From Apostichopus japonicus (Eukaryota; Echinodermata; Holothuroidea; Aspidochirotida; Stichopodidae): DNA of 64,000 nt. Positions 33,823 to 46,100 of the stretch are shown in pieces (positions within the stretch are counted from its first letter, which is position 1; each line of letters opens with the position of its first letter). Below the pieces are notes generated by a model. The model had not been told where the DNA came from and did no database searches. It saw only the letters and a list, made by a program, of their open reading frames with translations. The stretch covers positions 7,368,999-7,432,998 of the forward strand of contig NC_092565.1 in assembly GCF_037975245.1 (NCBI RefSeq), written 5' to 3'. The position numbers and the translations under genes were made by a program.

Positions 33823-36800
33823 CTGTTAACACTAAAAGCCTAATGGTATTAAGAAGCTACGCAGGCTAATTGTAGAGCCTGAGGTCGATTTACGACCGTG
33901 GCAGGTCGATTACGTAATCACAAAAATTCTCTAGCTATAGCGTGTTATAATTGAAGCCAATAAAGCAGATCATTAAACTTCGAACACTGACGGTTTTAAC
34001 GAAGTTCTTATTCGGATGTGTCAGGCCTATTCGATTTTCTTTGCTCATACGCAGTTTGAACTATGCACGCTTTACTTGTGCAAGAAGCGATATCGTGCAA
34101 CAGTACAAGAATAATGAAGCAGAATCATGCAAATTGAACAGTCTGTTTTGCAATTAACAATATAACAAAAAGGGCAACGATATCTGTCTAACCTTGATTC
34201 CGCCACGACAAGGAGAGTGAATAATTATCGTGGTAGAATATATTATGAACATAGTTAAAAGACCCAACCATTTAAGAAGATCATTCGACTGCCACGGGTT
34301 TTGATAAATTCATGTGTTTGTAGGATTATCTTACCTCTAATGTGGTAGAGCTGAATGGTACGTAGTCACCATTAACATGAGTGATGAACCCTCTTCCTTT
34401 CTTGGCTGACATGAATAGTCCCTCGTCGTATTCAACATCTACTGATTTCACCTAATAAAAAATAGCAACATAAATAAAGTAAAATGATATTGATAAAAAT
34501 GAAAACAATTCCTTTGTATTGTTAGAAATTATTGAGTCATTGCGATTTGGGGTCTCTTAGCTGAACTTTATAAGGAGCGAAACGTGGTAAAGAATATCCA
34601 ATGTTTTTTTTCCGGTGCGTAGGCCTATATGCAAACCTTGAGTCGACCTGAACCACGGGAAATGGTTAAAATCTTGGGGAAATTAACAAATTTCCGTTTA
34701 CCATTTCTCTTAAATTGGTTGGCCTTAAAAAAATAATAATTATAATAACACCAAAATGCTGTTTGTACGGACCTTTCATTTGCCACCGACAAATGAAATT
34801 GTCATTTTGGTGTCCTTTAAACCCTGCTTGACGTTTGTATACTTACCGTGCTCGTATGTATGTAGGCTTTATATATGCTATAGTGAGAGCAGTTATATAT
34901 ACTCGCACTCAACTTCGTGGATTGGCAGTGCACTCGCATTCGTATTCGGGTTATTTTGTAAATGTATAGTATATATAATGCAAGTGCAAGATTAGGTTCT
35001 CGAACCGCCCGTACACATGTACAGAAGAATTGTACCTGTATGGACTGTATTAGTATACGCATATATGTATACTCATGCTGTTGTACTCGTACTACAAATT
35101 TTGTCTAAAGTACGGGTATAAGAGCGAATTTTATGAATTGAGAAATAAAGAAAAATTGTTTCACCTTTGTTCCTTCGAATGTGAAAGGAATTTCCTTCGT
35201 AGTAGGAATTTTAATCAATTGGAGATCAGCTTGTGGCAATCGCTCGACGGTAAGTTGAACTTCCTAAAACATTTGAAAAAAGATATTGAAACATAAGTTG
35301 GGCGTGGTCAATAGTACACAATGGGTAAGTTTTCTATACTTAGACAACAATGTTAAGTTAAGAGTGATTTACCGTTTCATTGCGATTTCATTGCGACAAG
35401 CTTTAAAGTGTAAATAATTAAATATTTTTCCTGCTTGGCTATTTCGGTAATGACGTTATACCCTGTACCCAGTATTACTTACCACCGCAGTGTCACCGAC
35501 AGTTTTGAGCATATCCCTGAAAGTTTTCTCACACTTGACTCCTTTGCCATTGATTTCGTGAATAGCGTCACCGGTGTAGAGTCCAGCACACCTGATGCAA
35601 TTCCTTATCCTATCACGAGACGATATCGTAGTAAATAATTAAATAATGGAACACATTAAATTATTTGATCAACTACTTAACAACTGATAACGTGAATCCA
35701 ATCATATTCATTTTAAGATCACAATTGGATAAGACTGAATATTTTTGCTACAGAAGATCGGATATTTAACAGATGAATGAAAATCCAAAAAAGTATAACA
35801 AAAGCTTTATGAAAGTGAACTGTCGTTTGGTAATAATCTAATCCACGACGTGAATATCGGTAATACATATTGTAAGATTTGGAAGTCTGTATATCTCACC
35901 AAATCTTTCCCTGGTCGTCAAGTAACTTTAGTTGAAGGGCTTCCTTTGTGGAGATCGCCACCTTAATTAGACTTCCAGCCATCTCCAGACGTAGTTGGCT
36001 GCAAAGAAGGAAGATACCAGAAATGTGTCCCGAGAAATGCCTTAAAATTGGACTCCTCACATAGGCTTGGTTGCCCGTATGATTTAAGTACCCCTGCAGC
36101 GTACATATGAGCCAAACATTTTGTCCATTTATTTCTTTCATGATATGATTCGATTTCTGAGAGCTGCAGGGGGCAGTGACGCAACTGACAGAGAAACTGA
36201 CAGAGAACTTAATCCAATCAACTAGAGGGCGTAAGCATCCCGGCCTCCCAAACTTTCTAATTTGCAATTCTCCAAGTTGTTGACAGACACTGATGCGAGC
36301 CAAACCAAAACAGGGACACAGCTTCTTGAGTTAAATTGATGTGACATTAATACGTGATCAGTATAGACCATATCCGATTTGATGCCCAGCCAATGTTGAG
36401 ACTAATAGGCCATACTACAGACCTTGCAATTATTTTAGAAAATAAAGTTCTTCATAAATGGATTAGCAGATTGAAGTAATTATATATGTTGAATCGATTA
36501 ACTTAAAATTGTTCAAATCGAACCCATGCAACATTATTTTTAAACATCGTTTGTAACGTTAAAGAGGTGGTTCGCAAACAATGTCCGTCCACCTGACGGT
36601 CAAACTTGGGACATACCTTAAGATGTCACCTCGGTAATTTAATGCATGCCTTAATCTCGATTGTTGACAATTTTCACCAGCACCGACGACGGTTGTAATA
36701 GACGGACTGCGCCCGTAACAGTACGCTACCGACAGTTGGGACGCATCTTCGTTTACGTCTACACCGACGGAAGCAATCGGGGCTGAGGGCACCTCGGAGT

Positions 36801-38440
36801 CCTCTGTCAACAAATGGTCATCAACCTCGTCATCTTGGAACGGATAGTAGTCTTCTACTGGCGTCTTAGCAGAGTCTCCTACCAGTTCTTCTCTTGCATG
36901 TTCTGTAGTTATCGGCAGGGTGACGTCAGTTGTTAAGGGCGCAGAAAGACCACTTGACGACGAGTCCAGTGACGTTGTGCTTGACGTGTTACTACATGAG
37001 GTGTGTAGAGATGACTCGCTGCTTGATGAAGGAGATGTGGATGAACTACCAGCAGAATAACCACCGATATCAACTCTTGTTGTGCCTATCCAAGAAAGGT
37101 ACAAGTATTATAAAATGCACATGTTTGACGACGATTACATCCAAAATTAACACAACGGAAGAAAAGGAATTTGTCTAAGACTTGGATATACGTGAGGCCA
37201 CTTGTCAACCAAGATATAAAATGGGAGAGAATGGAATGTTGCTAGTTACTTCAATGTAACTCGACAGGACGGTTAAAATGTTAAGATGATTGTGCAAAGG
37301 GTGATAGGTCACCAATATTGCCTGCAAAATTATTAAGAGCTACGAATCTCTACTAAGAAAGTTTTCGATGTAATCGTAATTCTCTGGAAAGTCTGGTCAA
37401 ATAGTTCCAGACATTAAGGAAGATTAAACTAGACACCTATGAATGTCTCACTGCACGGATACGACTTGGACGTTGTTGATTTGTACAGACTGTTAAGCAA
37501 ACTATATTACATATATGTTTGCTGAATGGACACACGTAGTTTTTCCTTATGAAATGGCTTTTTGATTTTCTTTTGCGGAGTCTAATATGTCCCAGTCTTG
37601 CCTTGTTTCATCCATCGTTTACTTACCCTCTTGAAAGCATGATATGACCGCAGAAGTGGCTTTATCATTCCTACTTGTAGTCTGAGCAATATTTGAAGGC
37701 GTAGGTTCGGTGCTCCGTCTACAGGCTCTCCTGGTTCCCGGAAACAGAGATTCATTCACACGATCAATCCATATTTGCATTTCTTCCCTGGATAGAACAA
37801 AGGTGTGATAAAACATATACATATAAATATGTAACGTATGTTTATGTTTTGAAAGAGAAAACAAAGTGTGGTGTCCTATGAGATGGATGCCAATGTAATG
37901 CCAAGGAATCCCAGATGATATACAGTTTTCACAAATAATCGTTAAACCACTTACCTCTTCTGAAAGACAAGGAATTCATGCTTTGGTCCAACAGAGGTCT
38001 GATGGACTACACAGAGAACGTTCCCGTTAGGGTTGGATTTGACTACTTGAAAGTTTGAAAGCTCCCCGATTGGCAACACTGCGCGATGCAAGGGGAAGCT
38101 GTTAACCAAGACACGAGGTCGGTAAATATCCATATGATGCAGGCCATTATGATCCACCTTAAGTTCAATTTCATGGCTCAGCTTCTGGTAAAGTATAGAT
38201 AGTAAATTAGAAAACGATGGTTAAAGAAAGACTAGTGCATATTATGTATGTAGATCTTTCCTCGTTGAGAACGACAATTGTTGTTAAATTCAATCTTTCT
38301 AGGTTTAGTGTTGTTTGCAGACTACTATTTGATATGATAAACTTTGAACTATGAGATAAACTTAGTCTGCCAGAATTTCTCGGAATGTGACTTACAAACG
38401 ACACCTTGGTTAATGAATATATATATATTTATATATATAT

Positions 38441-38476
<36 letters not shown>

Positions 38477-39116
38477 CAAACTTTATATTACAGATGTGTC
38501 ATGTTCTACATGAATTGCTATGGTCATATGGAACTTGTTAACCGTATTTCTTGCTAGGTATGGCCATAACTTTTTACGTGTAGGAAGTTTGATAACGCCA
38601 TTTCAAACTTTCTATTCAACGCTGGTTTGAATTCATGTTAAGTTGTATCAAGCTTGACTTGGCAATGCCAAGATCCTAATTTTCCCTGACTTTATCAGGT
38701 ATTGTGCCATATATGGATTTCTGGGATAATCAACCTACTTTTATTGACAAAATCCACTTACCCCTTTTCCCCTCTCATTTAAGCTACTGATTTTCAAAGT
38801 TTGCTAGCTTCATGTAGGCCTACAAGTGATTGCAATGCCAAAAGAATTATCTTATTCATATGCAATCATCCAAAAACGATTGAGAAATTTGTAAAATTGG
38901 ATCCTAATCAAAATGAATGCCAATGCGTGTCCTTTTCCAGTATGAATACAACTCAATATCATATTTAATAATACTCACCGTCTCACATGAGTCAACAGAT
39001 TCTGGGTTAATATCGGTTTGGTACGTAGCATTGCCTGTCAGTAAAGTTTCTGGAGCTTTGTGCGTCTGGCATTCCTCTTCATTTGGTATATCTCTCGTCA
39101 AATTAACTCCCGCCAT
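33583..39116 (-). CDS. PH domain and PDZ domain scaffold protein, 8-9 exons
   Basis: Probable membrane- or cortex-associated adaptor; I do not recognise an orthologue. Exons (minus): 39116-38979, 38184-37955, 37787-37627, 37085-36617, 35998-35900, 35591-35483, 35263-35165, 34451-34335 and a less certain last exon 33822-33583. All junctions are in phase, ~553 aa. Residues ~47-140 form a PH-like domain ending REEMQIWIDRVNESL, the C-terminal helix with its Trp. Residues ~178-215 are Ser-rich, followed by an acidic stretch (DDEVDDHLLTEDSE). A PDZ domain follows (KIWCAGLYTGDAIHEINGKG, then FRDMLK and VQLTVERL). A second PDZ-like segment has GFITHVNGDYVP and, in the last exon, TVQLIIQRL. The GLGF-type carboxylate loop is not evident in either. 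Confidence 0.8.
34335..34451 (-). CDS. PH/PDZ gene exon 8, second PDZ-like segment
   Basis: Acceptor TTTATTAG|GTGAAA, donor TTAGAG|GTAAGA. Codes VKSVDVEYDEGLFMSAKK and GFITHVNGDYVPFSSTTLE; I-x-x-V-N-G-x-x-V-P resembles a PDZ core. 117 nt, phase 0-0. Confidence 0.8.
35165..35263 (-). CDS. PH/PDZ gene exon 7
   Basis: Acceptor ATGTTTTAG|GAAGTT, donor ACAAAG|GTGAAA. Codes EVQLTVERLPQADLQ (last PDZ strand) then IPTTKEIPFTFEGTK. Confidence 0.8.
35483..35591 (-). CDS. PH/PDZ gene exon 6, PDZ core
   Basis: Acceptor TTGCATCAG|GTGTGC, donor GCGGTG|GTAAGT. Codes CAGLYTGDAIHEINGKGV, matching the GD-x-I-x-x-I-N-G core of PDZ domains, then EKTFRDMLKTVGDTAV. Confidence 0.86.
35900..35998 (-). CDS. PH/PDZ gene exon 5, PDZ start
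   Basis: Acceptor CTTTGCAG|CCAACT, donor ATTTG|GTGAGA. Codes QLRLEMAGSLIKVAISTKEA and LQLKLLDDQGKI. The frame open further upstream (to 36303) is intronic by phase. Confidence 0.78.
36617..37085 (-). CDS. PH/PDZ gene exon 4, Ser-rich and acidic linker
   Basis: Acceptor TTGGATAG|GCACAAC, donor TTAAG|GTATGT. Codes a Ser/Thr-rich stretch (SAGSSSTSPSSSSESS) then EDYYPFQDDEVDD and RHALNYRGDIL. EDYYPF could be a tyrosine-phosphorylation site (inference). Confidence 0.8.
37627..37787 (-). CDS. PH/PDZ gene exon 3, PH C-terminal helix
   Basis: Acceptor CTATCCAG|GGAAGA. Codes EEMQIWIDRVNESLF, the typical PH final helix, followed by a basic/Thr-rich linker (RRACRRSTEPTPSN). Donor AGAGG|GTAAGT. Confidence 0.83.
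37955..38184 (-). CDS. PH/PDZ gene exon 2, PH domain
   Basis: Acceptor TTTACCAG|AAGCTG. Codes KLSHEIELKVDHNGLHH, then GELSNFQVVKSNPNGN and HEFLVFQKR, alternating strands as in a PH fold. Ends in phase 2 before GTAAGT. Confidence 0.82.
38417..38478. repeat. (AT)n microsatellite in PH/PDZ intron 1
   Basis: About 60 bp of alternating AT with two interruptions (TTTAT, AAATA). Confidence 0.9.
38979..39116 (-). CDS. PH/PDZ gene exon 1 (start)
   Basis: ATG in strong context (CAAAATGGCGGG). Codes MAGVNLTRDIPNEEECQ and on to VDSCET; acidic, no domain. Donor GAGACG|GTGAGT, phase 0. Confidence 0.8.
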
Positions 39117-42100
39117 TTTGACGGTGAAGTAAAGACGTATGACCGCAAAGTATGCTGACTGTTGTAAACTTCACCTTTGCAAGGAAAAATCATGACTTCA
39201 AGTCAATTGATGTATAGTTTGAAAAAAAAAACACACAGATCTCAGCATCCATTTTGACTTTCCATACTGTCAATAACAAAATTCTCTGATATTTACAGCG
39301 TAACGTTTATGGCATGAGGAAATTTGTGCACTACACTCAAGTCGTCATATATATGATAAACCTATTTGATCTCCCGGTTTCAAACTATTTAATTTGTGGA
39401 CTATGAACACTCTTCAAATGATATTATTTACTAAGTTCTCTCAACGTAAGAACTCATAGACTACACAAAGAGTTACTATCTACTCATAGCAAAAACTAAA
39501 AAAATGAATGTTAGACATGGCGGGTTTCGACGGATTTTCTGACAGACCAAATCAGTGTTAGTCTAAAATAAACTGCATTTAGTCTACCATTAAAATTAGT
39601 CTACCCTTCCCCTCTCCCATCGTTCTGCTTCATCTACAATATAAGGAACTATTTCCACAACGAACGATGGGATCCTCTATTCCAGTCCTACCCCATAATC
39701 TTCCCGCCCCCCCCTCCCCACCTCCTCCTCACCCATAGTAACCTCGGGAATATTTCTACCCGATTCCGCGCGGGTATATACACTGAGCCAAACGGACATC
39801 TGTTGCTATGGAGATGTTTATTGTGACATTGTCGCTAGTTGCGGATTTTTGTAATCACTGTCGTGCACGGGCTGTGGTAAATTCACGTGAAGGTCTATGA
39901 GCCTTAATTAAACTGGACTCAAAAGTACCCCCCAAACAAAATCATAAAAAAGTAGATCGGTAACATTGTGTTCCTAAAATAGTTTTCTTGGAATCCCTAC
40001 CACACTATCTGAGTTCAGTTTAGGTTTATTAACTAAAACTTTGTTGTTCAAACCCATCTACGTGCATTATGCATATAGGCATAATGGTGATGGCTGATGT
40101 AATGCTCACACTATTCCGGGAAATAGTTGAGAGGATTTTCCCTTCACAATTCCTGATGACTTAGATTGTTTGCACAATATGCTACCATAAAATCGTACAT
40201 GCTTAAAGGGCATACAGTGTACAGCTGTTTTGCATTTAAAGAGGACTAGTTTGCATTGATTAGTTGACAGATCAGGGAATTGTTATAGGCACTAAGAGTT
40301 CGCTACCCGGTTGTTGCGTATTGTAAGCATCCTTGCCATTGGCATTTGAGGACCTGGGCTATGTTTTATGGGGTGGGGGGGTGTTTTGCCTATAACCGAT
40401 GGCACTAACCAGATACCTCAGAAATGCAAGCCCTGCGCTGTACAAACTGCACTATACCCAACAGTTTGTGACAATACCTATATACCCATTTCTTTTATGG
40501 GGGCTCACTTCTTGGTAGACTAAAGGAAGTTCAGCCACTTTGAGTGATGAAGGGCCTAATAGTATATTTTATTTCTTCTAAACTTTAAAGTGAAACTGAA
40601 GTCTAATTATTAGTAGTGGTTGTTCAAAGATTTCTGGTTTTTGCTAAGTTGAGTAGTTAGTTTGCCAAACCTACCGAATATTACAACAAAATGAGATTAC
40701 ACTTGTTCAAACTAACACAACCTATCAAGGTTAGAAGAAAGTTACTGAAACGGAGAGTAAATTAATGTTTCATTAACTCTGTTTTCGGTGTTTTGTCGCC
40801 CAGACTCATCATTATTAAACACTAACGGTCAAAGTTGAATAGTATAACCAATGTTTAAATATTAAGTACAACGTTTGTTTTTTTTCCTGGGGCCACTTTG
40901 ATTTTCAAGGGGGAGGGGTGGGGTACCTCCGCCCTTGCCCTTGTCCCTCGCTTGCGGACACCCATGTTTCCAAATGAACTATATAACAGACATAAAACAG
41001 TAATAAATTAACGTAATGAAATTGAATGAATAAATCGGTTGCGCCTCTAGGCTCAATATAAGACTTATCGCCCAAGTCAAGTGTTTTCTCCTTACGGTGA
41101 GAACAGTCAACTTCCCTCTCCTACACACACTCTATACCCTTCATTTTGCCAATAATAGGGTAACACCTTACGTATATACATTATAGATACGTCCGATCAT
41201 CGACGATGATGCACTGGGCGAAAATATTACACGACATCATAGCACTTCCATATACTAGTGTAGGACAGCTGTGAATACAACACGTAGGCTTTCAAAGTCA
41301 TATTAGGTTAGAGCTACAGAGGAACTACTTCAAATGTTTACATAACAAAGCGCCTGAGTCTAATTCCCTACTTGAAATCTGTTCATTCAACATAAATTAA
41401 TTCCACGCTGTATCACAGGTTTTTTTTAATACTTTATAAGGTCAATACAAAGACATTTGTCTGCATATCAGATATATACAATAGTTCATTCACTCTATAC
41501 TGACGTCGGTGTTTTTGGTTCTTTTCTACAGTCCATACTAATTGCATCATTCCTATGAATGCAAAACCGATGGGATTTCCCCCAATTCGTTTCCCCCTAT
41601 GTATACACGTATATACGTAACAGGCGTGGTTAAGTGCCTTTGTTGTACATTCGAATTGACGCTATCCGTAAAATCGCAATCTATATATATGAAGTGCGGA
41701 TTTGAAAGGAACCTCATATCCTGATTTCGGACTGAAAGGGTGCATTGAAGTTACGAAAACAGGATTATCAGAATTTTTCGCTCCTTAAATAACCAGAGTA
41801 GGAATATTGATTCCTATCGAAGCTGTAAACTAAGGCGAAAAAGATAGCGAACGCAATCGAACTTCTTTACTGTTACTATATTCGCTTTTAGCAGCTGTTA
41901 TCACTCTACAAGTAGTAACCTAGTTGTTTGTAGGACAGTGGACTTATATATACTGCAAGCGTCGCATTAGCTTAGAGTGCCAGCTCCGATCATTTTTATA
42001 CTGATTTCAAGAAAAGTGCAGTTTCATCCAACTGGGATTTGATCATTTGGGAAGTGAAAAGGCAAAGCTATAGCCTACAATTTTTCAGTGGTATGTTATC

Positions 42101-42978
42101 ACATGGGACTTTCCTCGAGTATACCTGTATGGAGGTTTTGTGTGTGTTTGTTTGTTTTCATTGAAAAGGATATCGTGTAACTTCGACACGCTGGGTTAGT
42201 TGCAAAGGCCGTATTGTTTTGCTTTTTGCTTTTCTTTGGATGTTTGGTTCTTTTTCTCTTGCTTCTGAGCTGATAACAATTAGTTTACATGATTTATATC
42301 TGTTTTAAGACTTTCTGTGAGTATGCATATTACGTAACATTTAGACAGTAATTCTTTAATTGCATTCTCTTCTTCGATTGGAGAATTTTTGATCTAAATT
42401 TAAAAATACATCCTAACGTTGCCTTGTTGCTATGGTTATTTTGTTTGTTTGGACGGTTTAGGAAGAAATGTAAAGTATATGTATAAATGAAGTTCATCTA
42501 TTGGCCCTTTGACATTCATATTAAGTACGTTATAACATAAAAGTTTTCCCCACACATGCACTTAAGATGTTCAAAGTACAAATACGGAGGAACTGTAAAA
42601 TGGCCTAAGATAAGAGAAATATTCCTACTATTCTCCTTTCTCAAATGCAATGTATGCATTGTGGAAAACACTCCTTGAGCCATATCCATATCTAGCACGG
42701 AATAGACTACATTTCTCGAAGAATTGGGAATTTTGAAACAGTCGATTGTTGTCTACGATTTTATTGACTTATGTGGTATCTGTCCATAAATCAGCATCCA
42801 CTGGGTGTTTATTTAGACATTGTGTAATTAGACTAATGCTTTGTTAGGCGCTGAACTCAACATAAAGCCATACCGTACAATCTTGCCTTTATTTTAAACT
42901 AGGAACACTGTTATCTGTTTATCATAATGGGCATTCGAAAATCGTAAAATGAACATTTGCCTCAGTCAACTACATTCA

Positions 42979-43132
<154 letters not shown>

Positions 43133-46100
43133 GCAACTTTACACTATAGGCAAGTACCATGGTTTAAAGATAATCAGCTTGTCTTATTAAAGGTCATGAA
43201 TATTTCCAATTTGCCATCAAATATGATAAAAAGTAAGTTAGTGGTCGCTCAAGTTCCTCAAATTTCAAGAAACATTATCACTTCATACTCAAAGCGTTTT
43301 TACCTCACTGGCACAATTCCCCTTTTGAACTCTTCTAATGTCTGGCAATAATTGAGAAGGTCATAACCTTAAGGATAATTTTAGATTTGTTAAGAAAACC
43401 TTTATAAATTTTTAGTATGGTAAAAATTTTGAACCAATGCACTCATTCCCTTTAAGATTTTGATAAAAATTTAACCAATTCTTCTTCCGACGAAACATTA
43501 GCCGAGTTGTAATCCTGAATAAATGATTGACCCCCTGCGGATGTGACGAACTCGAAACTAACAAACACGCTCACATTACACAGACATACAGTATGTATGT
43601 GTACTGCCCATTAAAAGTCGCATTTGAAATTACGAAGGCTTTAAAAAGACATTGCAGGGAAGTTAACAGTATGTCGAAAGAGTCTAGCTGGGGCTTTTGT
43701 AATTAATTGGAACCCTCGTAAATCGTAAAGTGTTCTTTCTAAATGAAGCTATTTCCCTGAGAAATGTAGTTCATTTACTGCAAATGATACTTCAAACAGG
43801 ATATATGCACTTTTCTGCTTTAGTTTCATCAGTAATTTGCCGTCGTTGTCAAACATACTTACGCAAAAACTACTTTCAGAAAGGGCTCTCAATTTTGTAA
43901 CTCCACCGTTTAGCTAAAAGCAAATTAGGCTCTCATGACGAAATGGGAACAATTGAAAGCCCATACGTTTAATTCAGTCAATATGTCTTTAAATACATTC
44001 TTGACATTAGCAAGTAAATCTGAATCCTTTTCTTTGTGTCTTTGCCTAATGCATAATATTGAATAATATTTCAAATAACATTTAACAGTGTTTTTTTTTT
44101 TTTTTTTGGCTCAAGGAAAAGCATATAAAGTGTAGATATAATCTAGTAGCCTGAATAATCACAGAGAATGTTATCTATATTCTTTTATTTTAGTCTTCTT
44201 TTTTTTTTTGTAAAGAGAGTTAGCATTCACTCTTTGAGAGGGTTCAAAATGAATCTCTCTTTAAGCTGTGAAATTTAATGACTCTTATAACAGAATGATA
44301 GCCTTATATTAATTTAGCTCTAGAATAAAGGAGTGTTTCAGCCTATAAAGAGCTTAATTTGCTCTGCATGGGGAAGTCACTCTGTCATCTATAATAGCGA
44401 TCATTGTCGACACTATCAAAGAGCGATTTTATATTTAAATTTTGAGTTAAAAGGTGTTCAATAGGGCAGAATAAACCGAACTGTATGATTCACATTTGGA
44501 TCCCCAATTTCAACGATATGGCATTTCTTAGAGTATCAGGTCAACCAAACAATATCGACGTGTTTTACTTAGGTTCTTTTCTATAAGACAAGATAAGCAA
44601 AAACTCATTCTAAGCATGCCAGCTTATACTAACCAAGTTTAAGGTATAGTACCTTTGTTATGGATATTTTGCAATCATATATGTAGCCTAACTTCTTTCT
44701 TAATAGAGCAGAGTATAGCAACTATACCAACGTATTAACTGGGCTATATTTTGACTGGGTCAAACTAACTAAGAAATATCAATAAGTAATATATTTAAAT
44801 GCTTTTATTAAGAATAAAATAACATCTTACATTTATTAAACAGTTATAATGTTGTTTATAACAACAATGCGACCACACACATGTGAAATCAGTATTTTAA
44901 AATATCCCATCCTATTTATTCAGGTATTTATAAGAGACAAATTAATTGGAATAATTAGCATAGGAATATGTAAATCTGTAACAAACATTTTAATTCCACT
45001 GAACAGAATTTGTTTATACAGGTGACGGAAAATACATTGGTGAGAATACAACTGTTGAAAACATTAGGTTTTGAACAATAATATTATTCTTTCAAGTACT
45101 GCAAAAACCTTTTATGGCTGGTATGAATTATGGCTATTCTAAATGTTGGCTACCATTACTGACTTTGATATAAACATTTTACCTGAGTTTTGTTTTAATT
45201 GTGAGTGATGTCAAGTCACTATTGGGATCTACTAATGGTATTGGCAAATTCGTCTGGCCTATAATCGTGATCAGTTTTAGCCACAGTGTGCTTGTAAAAA
45301 GACAATTAAAAACATAGTAATATTAACGTAATTACCTTGACATGTTAGATCACTTTAGGCTAATTCTAAATTTGTGATGCAACTGTCAACTATCTATGCG
45401 AAAATAAACGTTAAAATGTTGAAATTGTTTAGGGAAAATAATAGGATTCAGTTATGAAATTCGTATGGGAATTATAGTGTTCATAGAGTAAAAATCTGCA
45501 ACATGAGGAAGGTCACATATAAACGAAAATGTCCGCATTTAAGAACATGCTCAGTCGTGTATGTTGCATATCAGTGTATATCAGCGTATTTCAAATCTTC
45601 CTCTGATTTTAAGTATCGTAAAGATTGATTTAGTTCTGGAGAAGTAGCCTATCCAAACGTACGAGTGTTTGAAAACAGGAATTTAAAGTGTATTGTTGTT
45701 ATGATTTGGGAAAATACATACACGATGTCTTTTCACTTACGCTGAAGAAACAACAAGAAATTTGTAGCAGAATATTTTGTTGGACACGTATCAGAAATTA
45801 TAGAAAAGCTCACGTTAATTTCCTTGTTCGTTTGACATTCCAATGACAGCAAAAAGCCAACGCAAGATACACCAGCTCACATATCGGAGATTCTAATTGC
45901 TCTGAAATCTGTCCTGGTCCTATGTGGTAAACGTACCGTACCTCACAATGTATATACAAACACCTATACCTCACATATTTTAGGCACAAACATAATACTC
46001 ATTTACATCTCTTTCGTCGAAAAAAAACAAACAAGATTTACCTTTAGGAACCAGTTATGCGATGTATTGCCAATGTCGTCTTTGTTTAATACGCACTCTC

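Noticed and set aside
35896-36303. 135-aa minus-strand ORF as a single coding unit
   Set aside because: Only 35900-35998 is exon; the rest precedes a good acceptor (TTTGCAG) and would break phase with exon 4.
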